The notes beneath the pieces were generated by a model. That model searched no databases. It saw only the letters and a program-made list of their open reading frames with translations, and was not told the origin of the DNA. A stretch of 64,000 bases of DNA, from NCBI GenBank assembly GCA_951394405.1, contig OX596336.1, positions 806,001 through 870,000 of the forward strand. The letters run 5' to 3'. The DNA is from Coprinellus micaceus. Taxonomy: Eukaryota > Basidiomycota > Agaricomycetes > Agaricales > Psathyrellaceae. Of this stretch, positions 1-11,099 are shown in pieces; position 1 is the first letter of the stretch, and every line of letters begins with the position of its first letter. The translations under genes were made by a program, and so were the position numbers.

Positions 1-925
1 AACGCTTAAGCCTTCCGTTGCAGTCCGTGTTCCTCGTTGGAGGCTTCTCCGCAAGTAGCTGGCTTTTCGACAAAGTCCGCGAGCGGATTGAGCCATTGGG
101 CCTCTCCGTGTCCCGGCCGGACGCACACGTGTGAGTCAAGACGTAGGTGGGATCCATGACCTTACTGATATCTACCCCCTCTGTGTGTAGAAACAAGGCT
201 GTATCGAACGGCGCCGTCTCCTTCTATCTTGATAGTGCTGTTTCCTCTAGAGTTTCCCGATACACATACGGAATCAGTGTCTACTATCATTATGACTCGT
301 CAGATCCGGTCCATCTCAAACGTGGTCGTCTGGTCGAGACACATAGTGCAACTGGGCTGCCCGTCTTGCACGGCGGGTTTTCTGCCATTCTCCCCAAGGT
401 AAGCCGAGGTTCAATACAGATCATTTATTCCTGCATGTACTAACTCACATTTACAGGATACCCGGGTTAGAACAAACCAAGAGTTCCGCTGTTCTTTCAC
501 CCGCCAAGCTGTCGAAAGGCGGTCCTTGAATTGCCTCAGGGTGGCCATTCTCGCATATGGTGGCAAACAAAAGCACCCCGTTTGGATCGATTCAGACCCT
601 CGTGCGTATTCAAGCTACTTCGTCTCCATTCTAACTCATTGCTCGCTTAGGGAACTACCCAACTGTCTGCACAGTGGAGGTCGACACCACTTCCCTTCCT
701 GTCCAAATGACCACATCAGCGACGGGGGCGCGCTACTTCGAGATTGGTTTTGACATCATTTTGTTGTTTGGTTTAACTGAGCTCCAGGCGCAAGTTGCGT
801 ACCGTCAAAATGTACGTAGTGATGTACAGTCTGACTGCGAAACCCACTGACTTACCTTCTGGATCACCTACATTCGCCCTGGGGTGTAACAGGGGCAAGA
901 AAAGCGGTATGTCAGTCTTCCATAA
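1..925 (+). CDS. Hsp70-like ATPase (HSP70-12A type), 3' part of gene
   Basis: The 5' end lies outside the window. Reading from base 3, exon 1 ends at 130 and encodes VFLVGGFSASSWLF followed by SRPDAHV, the phosphate-binding/adenosine region of actin-like Hsp70 ATPases in the divergent 12A-like group. Exons then run 191-398 (NKAVSNGAVSFYLD, TYGI), 457-601, 651-811 and 893-925. Every junction is GT-AG and keeps frame, and the stop is TAA at 923-925 after NGQEKRYVSLP, the usual short tail of this family. The family binds ATP through the Hsp70 fold and lacks the canonical C-terminal peptide-binding domain; its substrate in fungi is not established. Exon 1 might instead begin at 24, because bases 22-23 are AG. 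No damage is visible in this part, so it is probably a functional host gene at the edge of the repeat-rich block. Confidence 0.85.
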
Positions 926-1459
926 CAAATGATGTCCTATTCACATTGCTGCGTTAGTGGTTGTGCCCAAGTCATTTATGAGGGCAGTTAGGCATGATGT
1001 TGGACTCCTCCTCATGCTGCGATGCCTCAGTGTAGATCTTTTGGGCCTCTATTCCACTTCTCTGTAATATAGTCAAATTGGCTGTGTATATCCTACTTCC
1101 CCCACTTCGCCTTACCTGCTTACATGTCATGATACCCTTTGATACAAGGTGGATGCACCCAACCATGGAAGCCACAGTAGGCTGCACCTGACAATTTGGA
1201 AGGCTCGCTGCCCATGTTTGTGGTTCAAATTGTAATTAAATAATTAAATAATAAGGGAAGGGAAGAAAAAAAAGAGGGGGAGAAGAGGGAAAAGGGTGAG
1301 TTTACCCTCTGGACCCGGCACTTTTGGAAGAGCCATAACTCGCCCTGAGGAAGCCAGAGGAGAAAAGATGTTCGGTTGCCGTTCCAACACCTTCCTAATC
1401 GGAATATTTATATTCACGGCACAGCCACGAAATCTCACTACTCACCCCTTTTCTAACGA
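926..1459. other. Intergenic, purine-rich tract
   Basis: No convincing gene is seen here. Around 1251-1306 there is an almost pure A/G run (G-runs and A8), probably low-complexity sequence. The rest is unremarkable intergenic DNA downstream of the Hsp70-like gene. Confidence 0.4.
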
Positions 1460-2770
1460 ATCTGAGCCATGATGTTGTCCAATTTTCCAACCAGGAGTCA
1501 GGACTGCACGTCGATCCACGGCATCTCCTACATCCAAGCTACCAGGCTTCACCATGCGATCCGGGCCATCAACTTCTTTCGCAATCAATTTCTGATACTC
1601 CGTCAACTCCAGTATCACCTTGATGTGGGGGTGACCAAAATTCCTATACTATCATTACCAGTGGACTGTAAATCCCACATTGCAATGTAAAACCCGATTT
1701 TTGGCCAAGGCAGGACTTCACTCGGGACAAAGACCTGAGCGCCATATTCTGTTGGTTCGGGGGAATCCATTGGTGAAGGTTTCGTGAGTATTGGTGAACT
1801 TTTTGAAGAGCTAGGGGAGGATTTGGAGGCGGGGGTCCCCGTTTTTGGGTGTATTTTGAGCGTGGTTCTGGGGTGAGGGCAGGGACCCCCCTTTTGATGA
1901 CCCTAATATCTGCTTGGGGTCTATGACACACCATATCAACCCCCAAGCGAGGGATATGAGCCGGCAGTGCAGAGAAATCCAGCAGCGAGTTGGGGAGTGA
2001 CAATTTGAGACGCGTCAGTTTCAATCTCCGCCGAAATTGAATCACGTGTCGTGACGCGTCCCCCGCATCGTAAATCTTACATGCTTCTAGGTTCAACCAA
2101 AACTCTTGCAAAGGGTGACCATTGACTTTGTGCGCCATCCCGTAGTTTTTCAGGAGGTACAGGGGGGATGTGGTCAAACGGTGGACCCGCCGGAGGTTGA
2201 CCATGTCACGCCTGCCCTCGGGTTTGACCGAAAGGTGTGACAGCCGCTTGATGCCGCGCGTCACAATTTTTGCGCATCCTTAGTTTTTGGACCCCCTCGT
2301 CCCGGGACAATGCTGGCAACACCAGTCCTCCAGATGTCAAATAAATTCCTAGATATTCGTAAACTCAAGATGAGAGCGCGTATGTTTACGGACTTTGGCG
2401 GCCAAGACTCTAACCGTGGGCGAGAAACTTGCACATTGCTCAAATTGTTACGGGTCCTTGTGAATGATAGTATGGCTGACACACGTGTCACAGGCCGATA
2501 GGTGAAACTGAGACATCCAAGAGGTGGCAGATCATGAAATAACGGACATTGGATCTGGGGGCATTGAGCCCAGGGTGATGGCAACTTGGGGATGTCCGAA
2601 CCTCGGCATCTGCGGCTCCCTCTCAAAATCTCGTCCATGTTCACGACGATTAGTTGCGTTGCAGAGGATAAAATCACGGAAATACCACCTAGAACCACTC
2701 TAAAGGAAGCCCTTACAGTTATGGTACTTTCTGTGGCCCAGACACCCGTTCTAACCACCGGAACCATGGC
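1460..2770 (-). pseudogene. Decayed LRR/F-box-like gene
   Basis: The minus strand shows leucine-rich, repeat-like coding sense in shifting frames. At 2264-1900 it reads LTRLKLSLPNSLLDFSALP, preceded by NLRRVHRLTTSPLYLL and LQEFWLNLEACKIYD, which resembles the LRR part of agaricomycete F-box proteins. Farther downstream (about 1640-1480) another frame gives GHPHIKVILELTEYQKLIA. Upstream (2770-2270) coding sense is spread over two frames with several stops, and no F-box start is recognisable. This suggests a broken F-box/LRR receptor of an SCF-type ubiquitin ligase, but no F-box motif was seen, so it could be another LRR protein or chance open frame. Limits are approximate. Confidence 0.35.
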
Positions 2771-3296
2771 TCACTAGAAACAGATTCTGACTTCGCTGAT
2801 ATCAGCGCCTGCTAGGCTTCTGCACCTCTCAGAGGTCCGCACTTGGCCAGTATAATAGTTCGCATAGGCCCTTCTGACCATTTTATGTTGTAAATGCTTC
2901 CACAGGTGGACGAAAGAGCTGCCTATTGTTGGAGGCCTCTGGTGCAAGGCTAAGGGTGCCGTGCTTGCTGTTGCCCACGAAAATGCACAGCCCCAATCAA
3001 ATTACCATATACGGGGGTCGGGGTGGGGGGTCGCAAGCGTGAGAGTTGGTGCAAGATCCTGGGATCTGTCACCTCTTGGAGACTAGGCTCGCGACCACCC
3101 GCCCTCTGGTGATGTCACGCTTTGATGTCACAAGTGACCGCGTGACGGTTCTCGCCAGAGAACGGCTGGTACACTCGAACAGGAAATCAGCGTGTCACAC
3201 TGTGTCACACTCGACTTAGCGAAATCGCGCGCGCATGGAGGTGGACGCAGTGGCTAGAAGGTAGATACTCGAGCGTATACGGTAAAAATACATACA
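2771..3296. other. Intergenic, no gene seen
   Basis: No open frame with protein-like content. The stretch contains several TGTCACAC/TGATGTCAC words (about 3110-3210), similar to words inside the transposons farther right, and a G-rich segment at 3010-3040. No paired ends or target duplication were found. Confidence 0.35.
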
Positions 3297-4088
3297 TTAT
3301 TCAACATAATCACTATCACTGTCCACCCCGCTACTCTCGAGATCACTCTCCTCATCTGAATCAACAATGTCCATATCCAAAGCTACGTCCCGCAGGCTTT
3401 CTCGACGCAAGGTCTCGTCCACCACACCCTGGCTGATGTCGTCCATCATCTGTTGAAGCTCTCCCTGCACCATAGGCTCCATGGTAAGATTATCCTGCTG
3501 CGCCTCCGATATTTCAGCAGTGAGTTCAGCAGTTGTAGGGCCAGTATTGGCCAAGGCTTGATCGGCGGCAGAGCTTGGGGAGGTGGCCCGGGGATGGGAT
3601 GGTGGGGAGGGTGACCCTCGTACAGAGGATCCAGAAGAAGAGGGTGGCGGAGGTGTCCTAGGGAATATAGTCCCAGGGAGTGAGTCGGGAAGATCATGGA
3701 GATCGAGGGTTGGTTCTGGGGTAAGGGTTACTGGGGCCATTTTACGGCGTTTTTGAAGTCGCTTGAAGGCAGCATTATACTCGGTGAGTGGTGCGTTTGG
3801 TCCATGTGCGAGGAGCTGGCTGAGGCCGACGTCGACAACATTCTTGACTTCCCCGTCTTCTCCAGGGATAACACGGCCAGGGATGATCTCGTAGACCTTA
3901 TGGTCTTGAAGGCTATCCATGAGACGCTGATCGGCGCCCACAATGATGTCAACGGCGATCGAGTTCCTGTCGATGCCGCGCTCAATCCCCACGTGGGCGT
4001 CATTAACGCCCACGTCACCCCCGCGCAAGGTATTCACCCACCCACCGTCGTTCAGCCTTCCATACCCAACGGCAACCCCTACATGCAC
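3297..4088 (-). CDS. Unrecognised protein with acidic C-terminus
   Basis: Open frame of 263 residues. The middle (LLAHGPNAPLTEYNAAFKR, then LQKRRK) and the Pro/Ser-rich linker look like real protein, and the C-terminus is strongly acidic (VALDMDIVDSDEESDLE), a composition often seen in nuclear or DNA-associated proteins. The first 60 residues are Gly/Asp/Val-rich and could be antisense noise to the opposite frame, so the true start may be internal or in an upstream exon. I do not recognise the family; a transposase or gag tail are both possible. It overlaps a long open frame on the other strand. Confidence 0.4.
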   Translation of the reverse strand: MHVGVAVGYGRLNDGGWVNTLRGGDVGVNDAHVGIERGIDRNSIAVDIIVGADQRLMDSLQDHKVYEIIPGRVIPGEDGEVKNVVDVGLSQLLAHGPNAPLTEYNAAFKRLQKRRKMAPVTLTPEPTLDLHDLPDSLPGTIFPRTPPPPSSSGSSVRGSPSPPSHPRATSPSSAADQALANTGPTTAELTAEISEAQQDNLTMEPMVQGELQQMMDDISQGVVDETLRRESLRDVALDMDIVDSDEESDLESSGVDSDSDYVE

Positions 4089-4349
4089 TCGTCAGTGATT
4101 GGCCATGGAATGACACCCCCGCCTCAACATCCTCCCCAATATCCACGTTACGCACCTGCTTATTACTACCCCGGCTACGGGTATTGGCCTCCTCCTCCTT
4201 CCTATCCTATCCCCGGAGGTTTTGGTCAAGGCTCTGGGGCGATGTCCTATCAGCAGATGGCGAACGTGAACGTGAATTGGCAGCAACCGCCCGCACCCGC
4301 GCCTGCCGCCTCGACATCACATCACCCTCCGCAGCCCCCACCTACCTAA
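3696..4349 (+). CDS. Pro/Tyr-rich open frame, antisense to the previous entry
   Basis: The frame is open for 217 codons. Its last third (about 4040-4349) reads as a low-complexity Pro/Tyr/Gly tail (QYPRYAPAYYYPGYGYWPPP, then GGFGQGSG and QQPPAPAPA), which is typical of disordered coding sequence rather than random frame. The N-terminal half lies antisense to the 3297-4088 frame, and it is unclear which strand is used there. No start context or intron supports a complete model. It may be the 3' exon of a gag-like or RNA-binding protein. Function unknown. Confidence 0.3.
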   Translation: MEIEGWFWGKGYWGHFTAFLKSLEGSIILGEWCVWSMCEELAEADVDNILDFPVFSRDNTARDDLVDLMVLKAIHETLIGAHNDVNGDRVPVDAALNPHVGVINAHVTPAQGIHPPTVVQPSIPNGNPYMHSSVIGHGMTPPPQHPPQYPRYAPAYYYPGYGYWPPPPSYPIPGGFGQGSGAMSYQQMANVNVNWQQPPAPAPAASTSHHPPQPPPT

Positions 4350-4524
4350 GTCACAGATACTTATAAAATTTTGTTCTTTTCGCGCTATGATAAATCGATT
4401 TATTTCGAGTAGAAAACGAAAACGAGATAGGTCTCTCGAGAAGTCTTTTTGGGGTGGGAGGATGCTAGTTTTCGCAAAGTCGGTGTCACGCTTGGGGGAC
4501 CCCTATAAAAACTGGTTCGAGTGT

Positions 4525-4653
4525 ACCAGTCCTTATGGTGTGATGTCTGTGTTTGCGCCCGGCTTTCCCTCGGCACTATGTTTTTTTTGATGCGCGAGCC
4601 CACCGCCCTGGGATGCAGGCGCAAACATACCCTCACACCATAACGGACCTGGT
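4525..4653. repeat. Imperfect inverted repeat (about 36 bp arms)
   Basis: The left arm 4525-4560 (starting ACCAGTCCTTATGGTGTGA) pairs with the right arm 4619-4653 (starting GGCGCAAACATACCCTCACA on the plus strand), with a few mismatches and about 58 bp of loop. A TATAAAAA word at 4504-4511 lies just to the left. It could be a small MITE or the hairpin of a regulatory transcript. No target duplication was found. Confidence 0.5.
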
Positions 4654-5263
4654 TGCGAGTCTACTTGGAGACATCAGGTTTTTCTGGACCCGAAGGTGTG
4701 GTGGCCTGATGGCCCTGATCATATTCATCTCCGCCTGAAATAGGTTGACGAGGATGATCATCTATCACCATCGGTTATCAAGGTATATCTTACTGGGCTT
4801 TGCATATTTCCGTGAAAACTTGAAAATTCCTTGCGCGACCACGTGACCTGGGTCCCACAGCCAAACAAGGTCGGGAGCACGACGTGGCAGCATGGCCGAC
4901 GGCCGGTTCAGTGCTTCCCGCCCTCCTGCTCACCATGGCGGCAAGGGCAAGGGGGTCCCGGGCTGGGGATCCCGGACCTAGGGGTAGGGAGGGAGGGGGG
5001 GGGGTCCCCTCCAGCCGAAAAAGTTTTCTGACCTTGGTCACAACTTGGTGAGAAGTGGTGCAATTTGGCTTGGATAAGGTTCGAAACCATTATTTTGGGT
5101 TCAAATTCTATATTTATGCCAACATCCACTCAATAAAGCCAAGAAATGAGGCCAATAATAGATATTTGATAGATATGTTCCATATTTGGTAAGGAATGCG
5201 AAACTCCGAAAATCATGGATGCTGGGGCGCTCAGAGTGTTGCCTGTGTCCACCTACCCCAGAT
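4654..5263. other. Intergenic with G-rich tract
   Basis: No gene seen. A G-rich tract at about 4979-5015, followed by TCCCCTCCAGCC and an A-rich stretch, resembles the sequence at 10981-11070, immediately after the large pseudogene that begins at 5264. The two could be flanking direct repeats. The remainder is the presumed promoter side of that gene. Confidence 0.35.
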
Positions 5264-8200
5264 ATGGCAAAGAAAGTGAAGACGAAGAAGAATGAGCTGT
5301 CAGACGAGGATAAGGTACTATTAACCAGCTTCACATTCAAAACTAGCTACTGATCGTAATAAAGGAAAAGCTAAAATGGGACGCAAATACCAACACCATT
5401 GAATGTGAAATTTGTTGCAGGAGGCTGAAGATTGGGGATGGGGGGAGCTGAAACTACAAGACCCAGCATAAGGGTTCACCAGCCTGCCTAGCTGAGAAGG
5501 CAAAGCAGGAGAAACAACCCCCACCCGAACTGACGAAGGCACCCAAACAGAAATCCCTCTTTGCCTGGATCTCTCGACCATCCAAACCTAGTCCACCGAT
5601 TGCCTCTATGAGTGCCCCCAACCTTCCTGCGACTGCAGAGCAACTAGCTGCATCATCCAAAGAAAAGGCGGAGCTGCCAACAGACGCCCCTCCTCGTCAG
5701 CTGCAGACAGAGGTTGCCCGAAAGCTCAAGGCCCTTGTAGATGGCCTTGCCGACACAATCCCTGAAGGAATACAAGGCGAAGCATTTGCCTACTATGCAA
5801 ACGATCCCCCAACGTATGACCAGCCTAATATCCCGACTCATGACCTTTGGGAGGTCGTAGTCAACCCACTGCTGACGCACGTCCTTGACTGGAGCACAGA
5901 CTTTGATCCAAAGACCATACGGCGTGGGCCTCTGGGTGTCGAGGGGCTGGTCTGGGTTATTGACTGGTTTATTACTGAGAGGGGGGTTGATGAGGGTATG
6001 TTTGAGGGGAAGCTGGGGATCCTGATGGATGAAATGAAGAAGCTGTGAGTGACCACTGTATCCCGAACAATGCTGAGACTCACCACTTGCACATGCAGGC
6101 AGCGATCACCCACAGCACCGATAACCGGCACCCTACAACTGCCCACTCCCCACCCTAGGTCTCCCTCACCCATAGGTGCAAGCCCAATACCGAGTCTACG
6201 TACCTCCCCCAGCAACACTCAGGGCGTGGTTGACGGCGAGGGTGTTGATGAGGAGATCGAGGTTGTTGCCGTCAAGCCTGCAAGTCTACCTGCACGGTCA
6301 GCGCATGAATTCTATTGTGGCGGTTACAGGCTGGACGTACCAGACGGCATCTCACCACACACTGCCTACCCATTTGGCCTTCACGCAGCCCAGGCCCTCC
6401 CTTATGACTACACCGTCCGGAATGGTGCTATGTTCCTCACCTCGCACAAATGCCATGGTTCGGTTGGAGCTGTAGGGCAATTTGCGGAGGGTGTGTGTTG
6501 CTCTCGTTGAATCCTGTCATCCAAGGAATAGTCGACCGCATGAATAACAGGACACACATCAATGCAGCGCATGCTTACCGCGGATTCAACGAGCTTTATG
6601 CATCCCTTAAGCACCACGCCAACCAAAACCAGTTCCTCCGGTTTCACGCTCTCAACCAAGCCCACGCCATCCTACGAAAGACCGCCAAAATCTCGGACCA
6701 CAACAGGCTGCTTGTTGCCATCGCATCCCAGAATGTCGCTCGCATCGATCGGGTCATCCATGTTGCCCTAAAGCAAAAGCGAGGGGTTGTATCAGTGCTG
6801 GAGCAAGTCATGGCGGCTGCAAGAGGGACGTACAGTGTGAAGAGCTTCATGGACCAGGAACACCTGTTGGGGACGTTGCTCTGGAGACTGGGTGGGGATC
6901 GTGTTGGCCACATCATGCATCGGGCGTGTGGGCTTCCTGGTGTGAATACACTACAAGAGGGTTCAGTCAAAACCCAATCGTACCATGTGCAGGTAAACCT
7001 ACCCTGGAGATCGTGGCTTGTAACACTGTCGCTGTGCTGGAGGGAATTGTGGACGTGGTGAAGGCCCAGCACAAACAGGGTGTTGTTCTTGCAGTGCTGA
7101 TGCTTGACGAGCTTGCCTGTGAGAAAAGGCTGCGCTGCGGCACCTACATGGGCGAGATCCTTGGGCTGTGTCGAGAGCATGGACCTAGAGTAGCTCTGAA
7201 ACTTGATAGCATGGCGGAAGTGGAAGAGGCGTATTGAGTGTTGGATATGGGGGAAGTGCACTACGCATCAGATGTAAGTGCTTGCTGATGTTTGTTCAAT
7301 CGCCGCATTGACCTCACCATGATCTCACGTTTGTAGGCGACTGTTTGCAGCATTGGTTTACTCTCTGGCGAGAGTCGGATTAATGCCTCGCGAATGGTTC
7401 TCATCTCTGGTGACTGCCACAGAGAAACAGGCTCTGAGCATGCTGCTGTCATTTCCATGGTGTACAATGGCGTCAACCTCGGTGCGAAGAAAGTGTGCAA
7501 TGGCGACTTGAAAGTACGCATCGTTTCTCTCGCGTCCGATGGCGAATCACGCCGTGGGGCCGCTTTTGTTCTCCTGACTTTCAAGGGGCCCTTACAGAAA
7601 ACATCAACGATCTATCCCCAGCTTTCCCCCTTGTCCTTAATGAACCTACACGTTGGGGACGACGATCTGACTTGCGACAAGGACTGGAAGCACGTCATTA
7701 AGTGGCTTTGCAATCTCTTGCTGCGAGATAGAGGTGTACTTGTCGACAGTTTTTGCATTACACCTGCCATCCTTCAGACTCACCTTCATTCAGGAAGCGC
7801 ATCTGTGGAGCATGTCAATGCAGTCTTCAACCCTGAAGATCTGCAAGATGTGAAGCTTGCATTTGATCTACTCCGTGATGTCCAGTCCCTGCCTCCGCTT
7901 CCCAATCCTCCAGCTCCAGAGGAATGATCAAATCCCGGGTTTCAAAAAGGAAGGGAGGCGCTTCGGATTCTTGGACGCTTGCTCTATCACATCGTCTAGG
8001 CCTACCTGGGTGTAGATCTGACGCTTTCGGAGCAGTTGGAACACCTCTCGGCAGCTGCACACTTGGCCTTCGTTCCCTACAAGCTTGGTGGGAAATCGTT
8101 CCTGCCGACCCTCCCCTATGTCGACATTATCATCATGATCAAGAACATCTTTTTTTCCATCGCTAAAGCGAAGGTCGACGACCCCGACGGTGTATTCTTC

Positions 8201-10945
8201 ATCATTATTCTTGGGACCGACAGACTGGAGATTCATTTTGGTATCTTGCGTACGGTTGTGGGGAACGATAGCAATCTAGATATCTTGCAGATTGCAGATC
8301 ATTTGGCAGGGATCATTGAGATTGCCGATATCCTTGCTCAGCGCCCTGAGTGGGATAAAGGACCTTGACGACTCCAGTTGCCGACACTGACACAAGACGC
8401 CAAGGAGATCCCGAATTCGGCAGACCTCTCAGCCCCAAGCTCCTGGATCACAGCAAGTACACCGTGAAGCATCCTCACATGCTGGAGAAAGGGTCGAGCC
8501 CTTGCCGAAACCGATTTCCCCAAGGCAGTAGAGATTCTGAAGGCAGCAGAGGACAAGGGGGACATTGACATGCTCTCCCCCAATGGCGAGCTTCTGGTTG
8601 CTGCACCCCTTCCCCCTGACAACATCAACGAGAGTGCTGAAGCAATCGTCCTCGGCACCAACGACCCTGCAGCCGAGATGGTTGAAGAACAGAATCGTGT
8701 CAACATCGAGAATGAGATTGCGGAACTCGAAGAGAATACTTTGATAATTAATGAAGGCACATCAACTACACGACCTACGATTGAGCACAAGCTTATCATT
8801 GACGGAAAAGCTACCTCGAAAGCAAAACTTCTTGCAGCTGTGGGTTGGTACCACAAGAAGGCCAGCTCAACCGACTGGCTCAAACACGTCCAGGATATTG
8901 TGCGGTATGCGCTATCGAGTGCCGAAAAGACCTTGTCATTCGAGGAGGATTTGCAACTGTTGCTTATCCATGACCCAATTGCCGTACTTGCGTGGTGCGA
9001 TAACCAAATGTGGCTTGTGTTGGGCGAGGTTAGCGGGATACGGTACAATAAGCAGTCGTTGGATTGTGTTGGGCATAGTCTCCTTGGTGAATCGGCGCTG
9101 AAGCTGTCGGTCCAGCTGACCAGTCTCCACCCTGCTATGTCAGTAGACGACAAGTCCGAAACACACGATTGGTGTACCTTTACGATACCCAAATCCTCGT
9201 TCAATGTCCCTGCACGCTTCATCGAGCCGGTTGATCCCACCATTGCAAACTTGAGCGGGAAGCCATTTTATCTCTTCAAGAGTGCTTTCCTCGTTGTGCA
9301 CGTCTCCCTGCTCCTCCAATGACTGACTCCACCAGACCTGAAGTTGCTACCAAAGCTGGGAGCAACAACCGACTTCCCATACCGAGAACAATTTGGTATG
9401 TTGTTCTGGAATAAGTCCCCGAGAGATACTGACACAGGGCGTTGTTAGGGAAAGGATGTTTTCTAGCTGAAGTAGAAAATGAAGACCTCACCGAGCTGGA
9501 GACCGACGCTTCCTGCACCATCTGCTTGCCATCTATTGCCCTCGACCTCTCACAGCCTCAACGAGTCCTTGAGCATATGGGTGCACACCTCCTATTTGTC
9601 AAGATGCTGAATATTGATGGCGAGCTTTGCGGATTGTGTCTACGGCCATCCAGCACATGTCAGTACTACGTCATGAAAGGGAAGGGCTCAAAGGCAAGTT
9701 ACTGTGTAGACCGCACGATTGGGTGTTCAAGACCGATCCCCTTCTCGTATAAGTGGGCGGCCGAGTTGTCTGACACCACCCCATGCTCCAATGTCCCTAT
9801 CCCCTGCCCACTCTGCCCAACGAAGTCGTCCTCCACCATCTGGAGGTATAACCTCCGTTCACACCTGCTGAAGGCCCACTCGGCAGCAGCAGTCGAACGG
9901 TACAGGGCAGAGTGGGAGCTGTCGAAGGCTGAAGAGGGTGGAATGAAACACGTGTGGGTAAATAGAAAGAAGACCCCAAAGAAGAAAAAACCGAATGTAC
10001 CCAAGATAACTGCCTCAGACGCCCACAAATCCATAGCCCCCCTACACAGGTACGAGTTGTACAACCCCTTCAGCTCCATTTTGTTGAGGCTGACTGTGGT
10101 CTTGAGTAGAACGGCACTGGCAATTTCGAGTTCGAGCGGCAGTGGTGAGACGGATGGAGCATCGAGCCCCGAAGACAACGAGCCAGTGGGTGATGATCTC
10201 GAACAGGAATCAGCAGGTGGTGGCTCGGATATGATGGAGGACGACCCACCTGACCTCCTCAAAGATTGGGATGATATCTATGTCGACTACAGCGAGAACG
10301 CCCAATCGAAGGACCCAGGGTCTTCTCCTGGCGCCGTGCCCACTGAGCAAGGGGGTATTGTGAGGAGCAAAGAGGTTGGGAGCACTGGAGGAGCTGAATG
10401 TGCTGGGACCGATCAATCGAGGGTCGCCGTTTCTGAAGGTGCCAGCAGGCAAGAGGGTGGTCAGAGAGAAGCAGGGCCTGTTAATGCTGCCTTGGAGGCT
10501 GGTTCTTCTGCGAGTGCTGTCGACCTGGCAATGATTGAAGCCACGGTGACGGCACCAGTGCAAATGAACTCGCTGGCGGTCATGGGCGCTCAAAGTGACA
10601 CAGCCGCCATGTCCACCAGAGGGGCAGAGGACGGTCAAAGGGTCTCCCAGGCAGGTCGAGTAAGCAAGCACAGGATTATCGAGGACTCTCTGGATGCATG
10701 TCTGTGTGGAGACGTGGCTAATGTTCGAAGCATGTCAGACCGCACTGTCCAGTGCCACAAACGAGGCTGTGAAACAAAATATGTGAGTGGATGTCCTAAA
10801 ATCCCATATGTTTGAGACTAACATGCACCAGTATCATTTCCGTTGTGTTGAGGATGATATTATTAAGTCCAACTTGCTTGAAAAGAACTGGAATTGTGCG
10901 GCGTGCCGAGGTAGTACACAGGGGAAGAAGCGCGCTCAGTGGTGA
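5264..10945 (+). pseudogene. Large multidomain zinc-finger/PHD protein, decayed copy
   Basis: A long gene of a family I recognise as multi-copy in agaricomycetes but cannot name. ATG 5264, intron 5315-5364, then a zinc-finger-like CEICCRR...H...C module broken by TGA at 5449 (tryptophan expected). The conserved central part follows: GYRLDVPDG, IQGIVDRMNNRTHINAAHAY, IASQNVARIDRVIHVALKQ, LLWRLGGDRVGHI, LDELACEKRLR, LISGDCHRE, SLASDGESRRGAA, VGDDDLTCDKDWKH, GTDRLEIHFGILRT. Then come an Asp/Glu-rich linker, a C2H2-like region (9520-9960, CGLCLRP, CPLCPT..H..AH) and a C-terminal PHD-like C4HC3 finger (CLCGD, CHKRGCE, intron 10783-10831, HFRC, WNCAACRG), stop 10943-10945. In-frame stops lie at 7235, 7997, 8366 and 8465, with frame breaks near 6460 and 7000. 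The PHD-like finger suggests chromatin binding; the rest is unknown. Confidence 0.75.
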
Positions 10946-10980
10946 TGTCACACTATTACTATATTAAGTAGATAGTTCCC

Positions 10981-11070
10981 ATGGGGAGGGAGGGAGGGGG
11001 GGCCCCAGGCCCTGAAAAAAATATTTCAACCTCTGGTCCAAAATTTTGGTCTCCGGACCCCCTTGATATT
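10981..11070. repeat. G-rich block similar to 4979-5050
   Basis: It begins GGGAGGGAGGGAGGGG, then CCCC, an A-run and an ACCTCTGGTCC stretch. The same order of words occurs upstream of the big pseudogene at 4979-5050. The similarity was judged by eye, so the two might be remnants of flanking direct repeats or just similar low-complexity sequence. Confidence 0.3.
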
Positions 11071-11099
11071 TACTCACCTTCATTCAACAACAGCAACAG

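Noticed and set aside
8338..9243. 301-codon minus-strand frame
   Set aside because: It is antisense to clear coding blocks of the large zinc-finger/PHD gene (for example DFPKAVEILKAAEDKGD on the plus strand).
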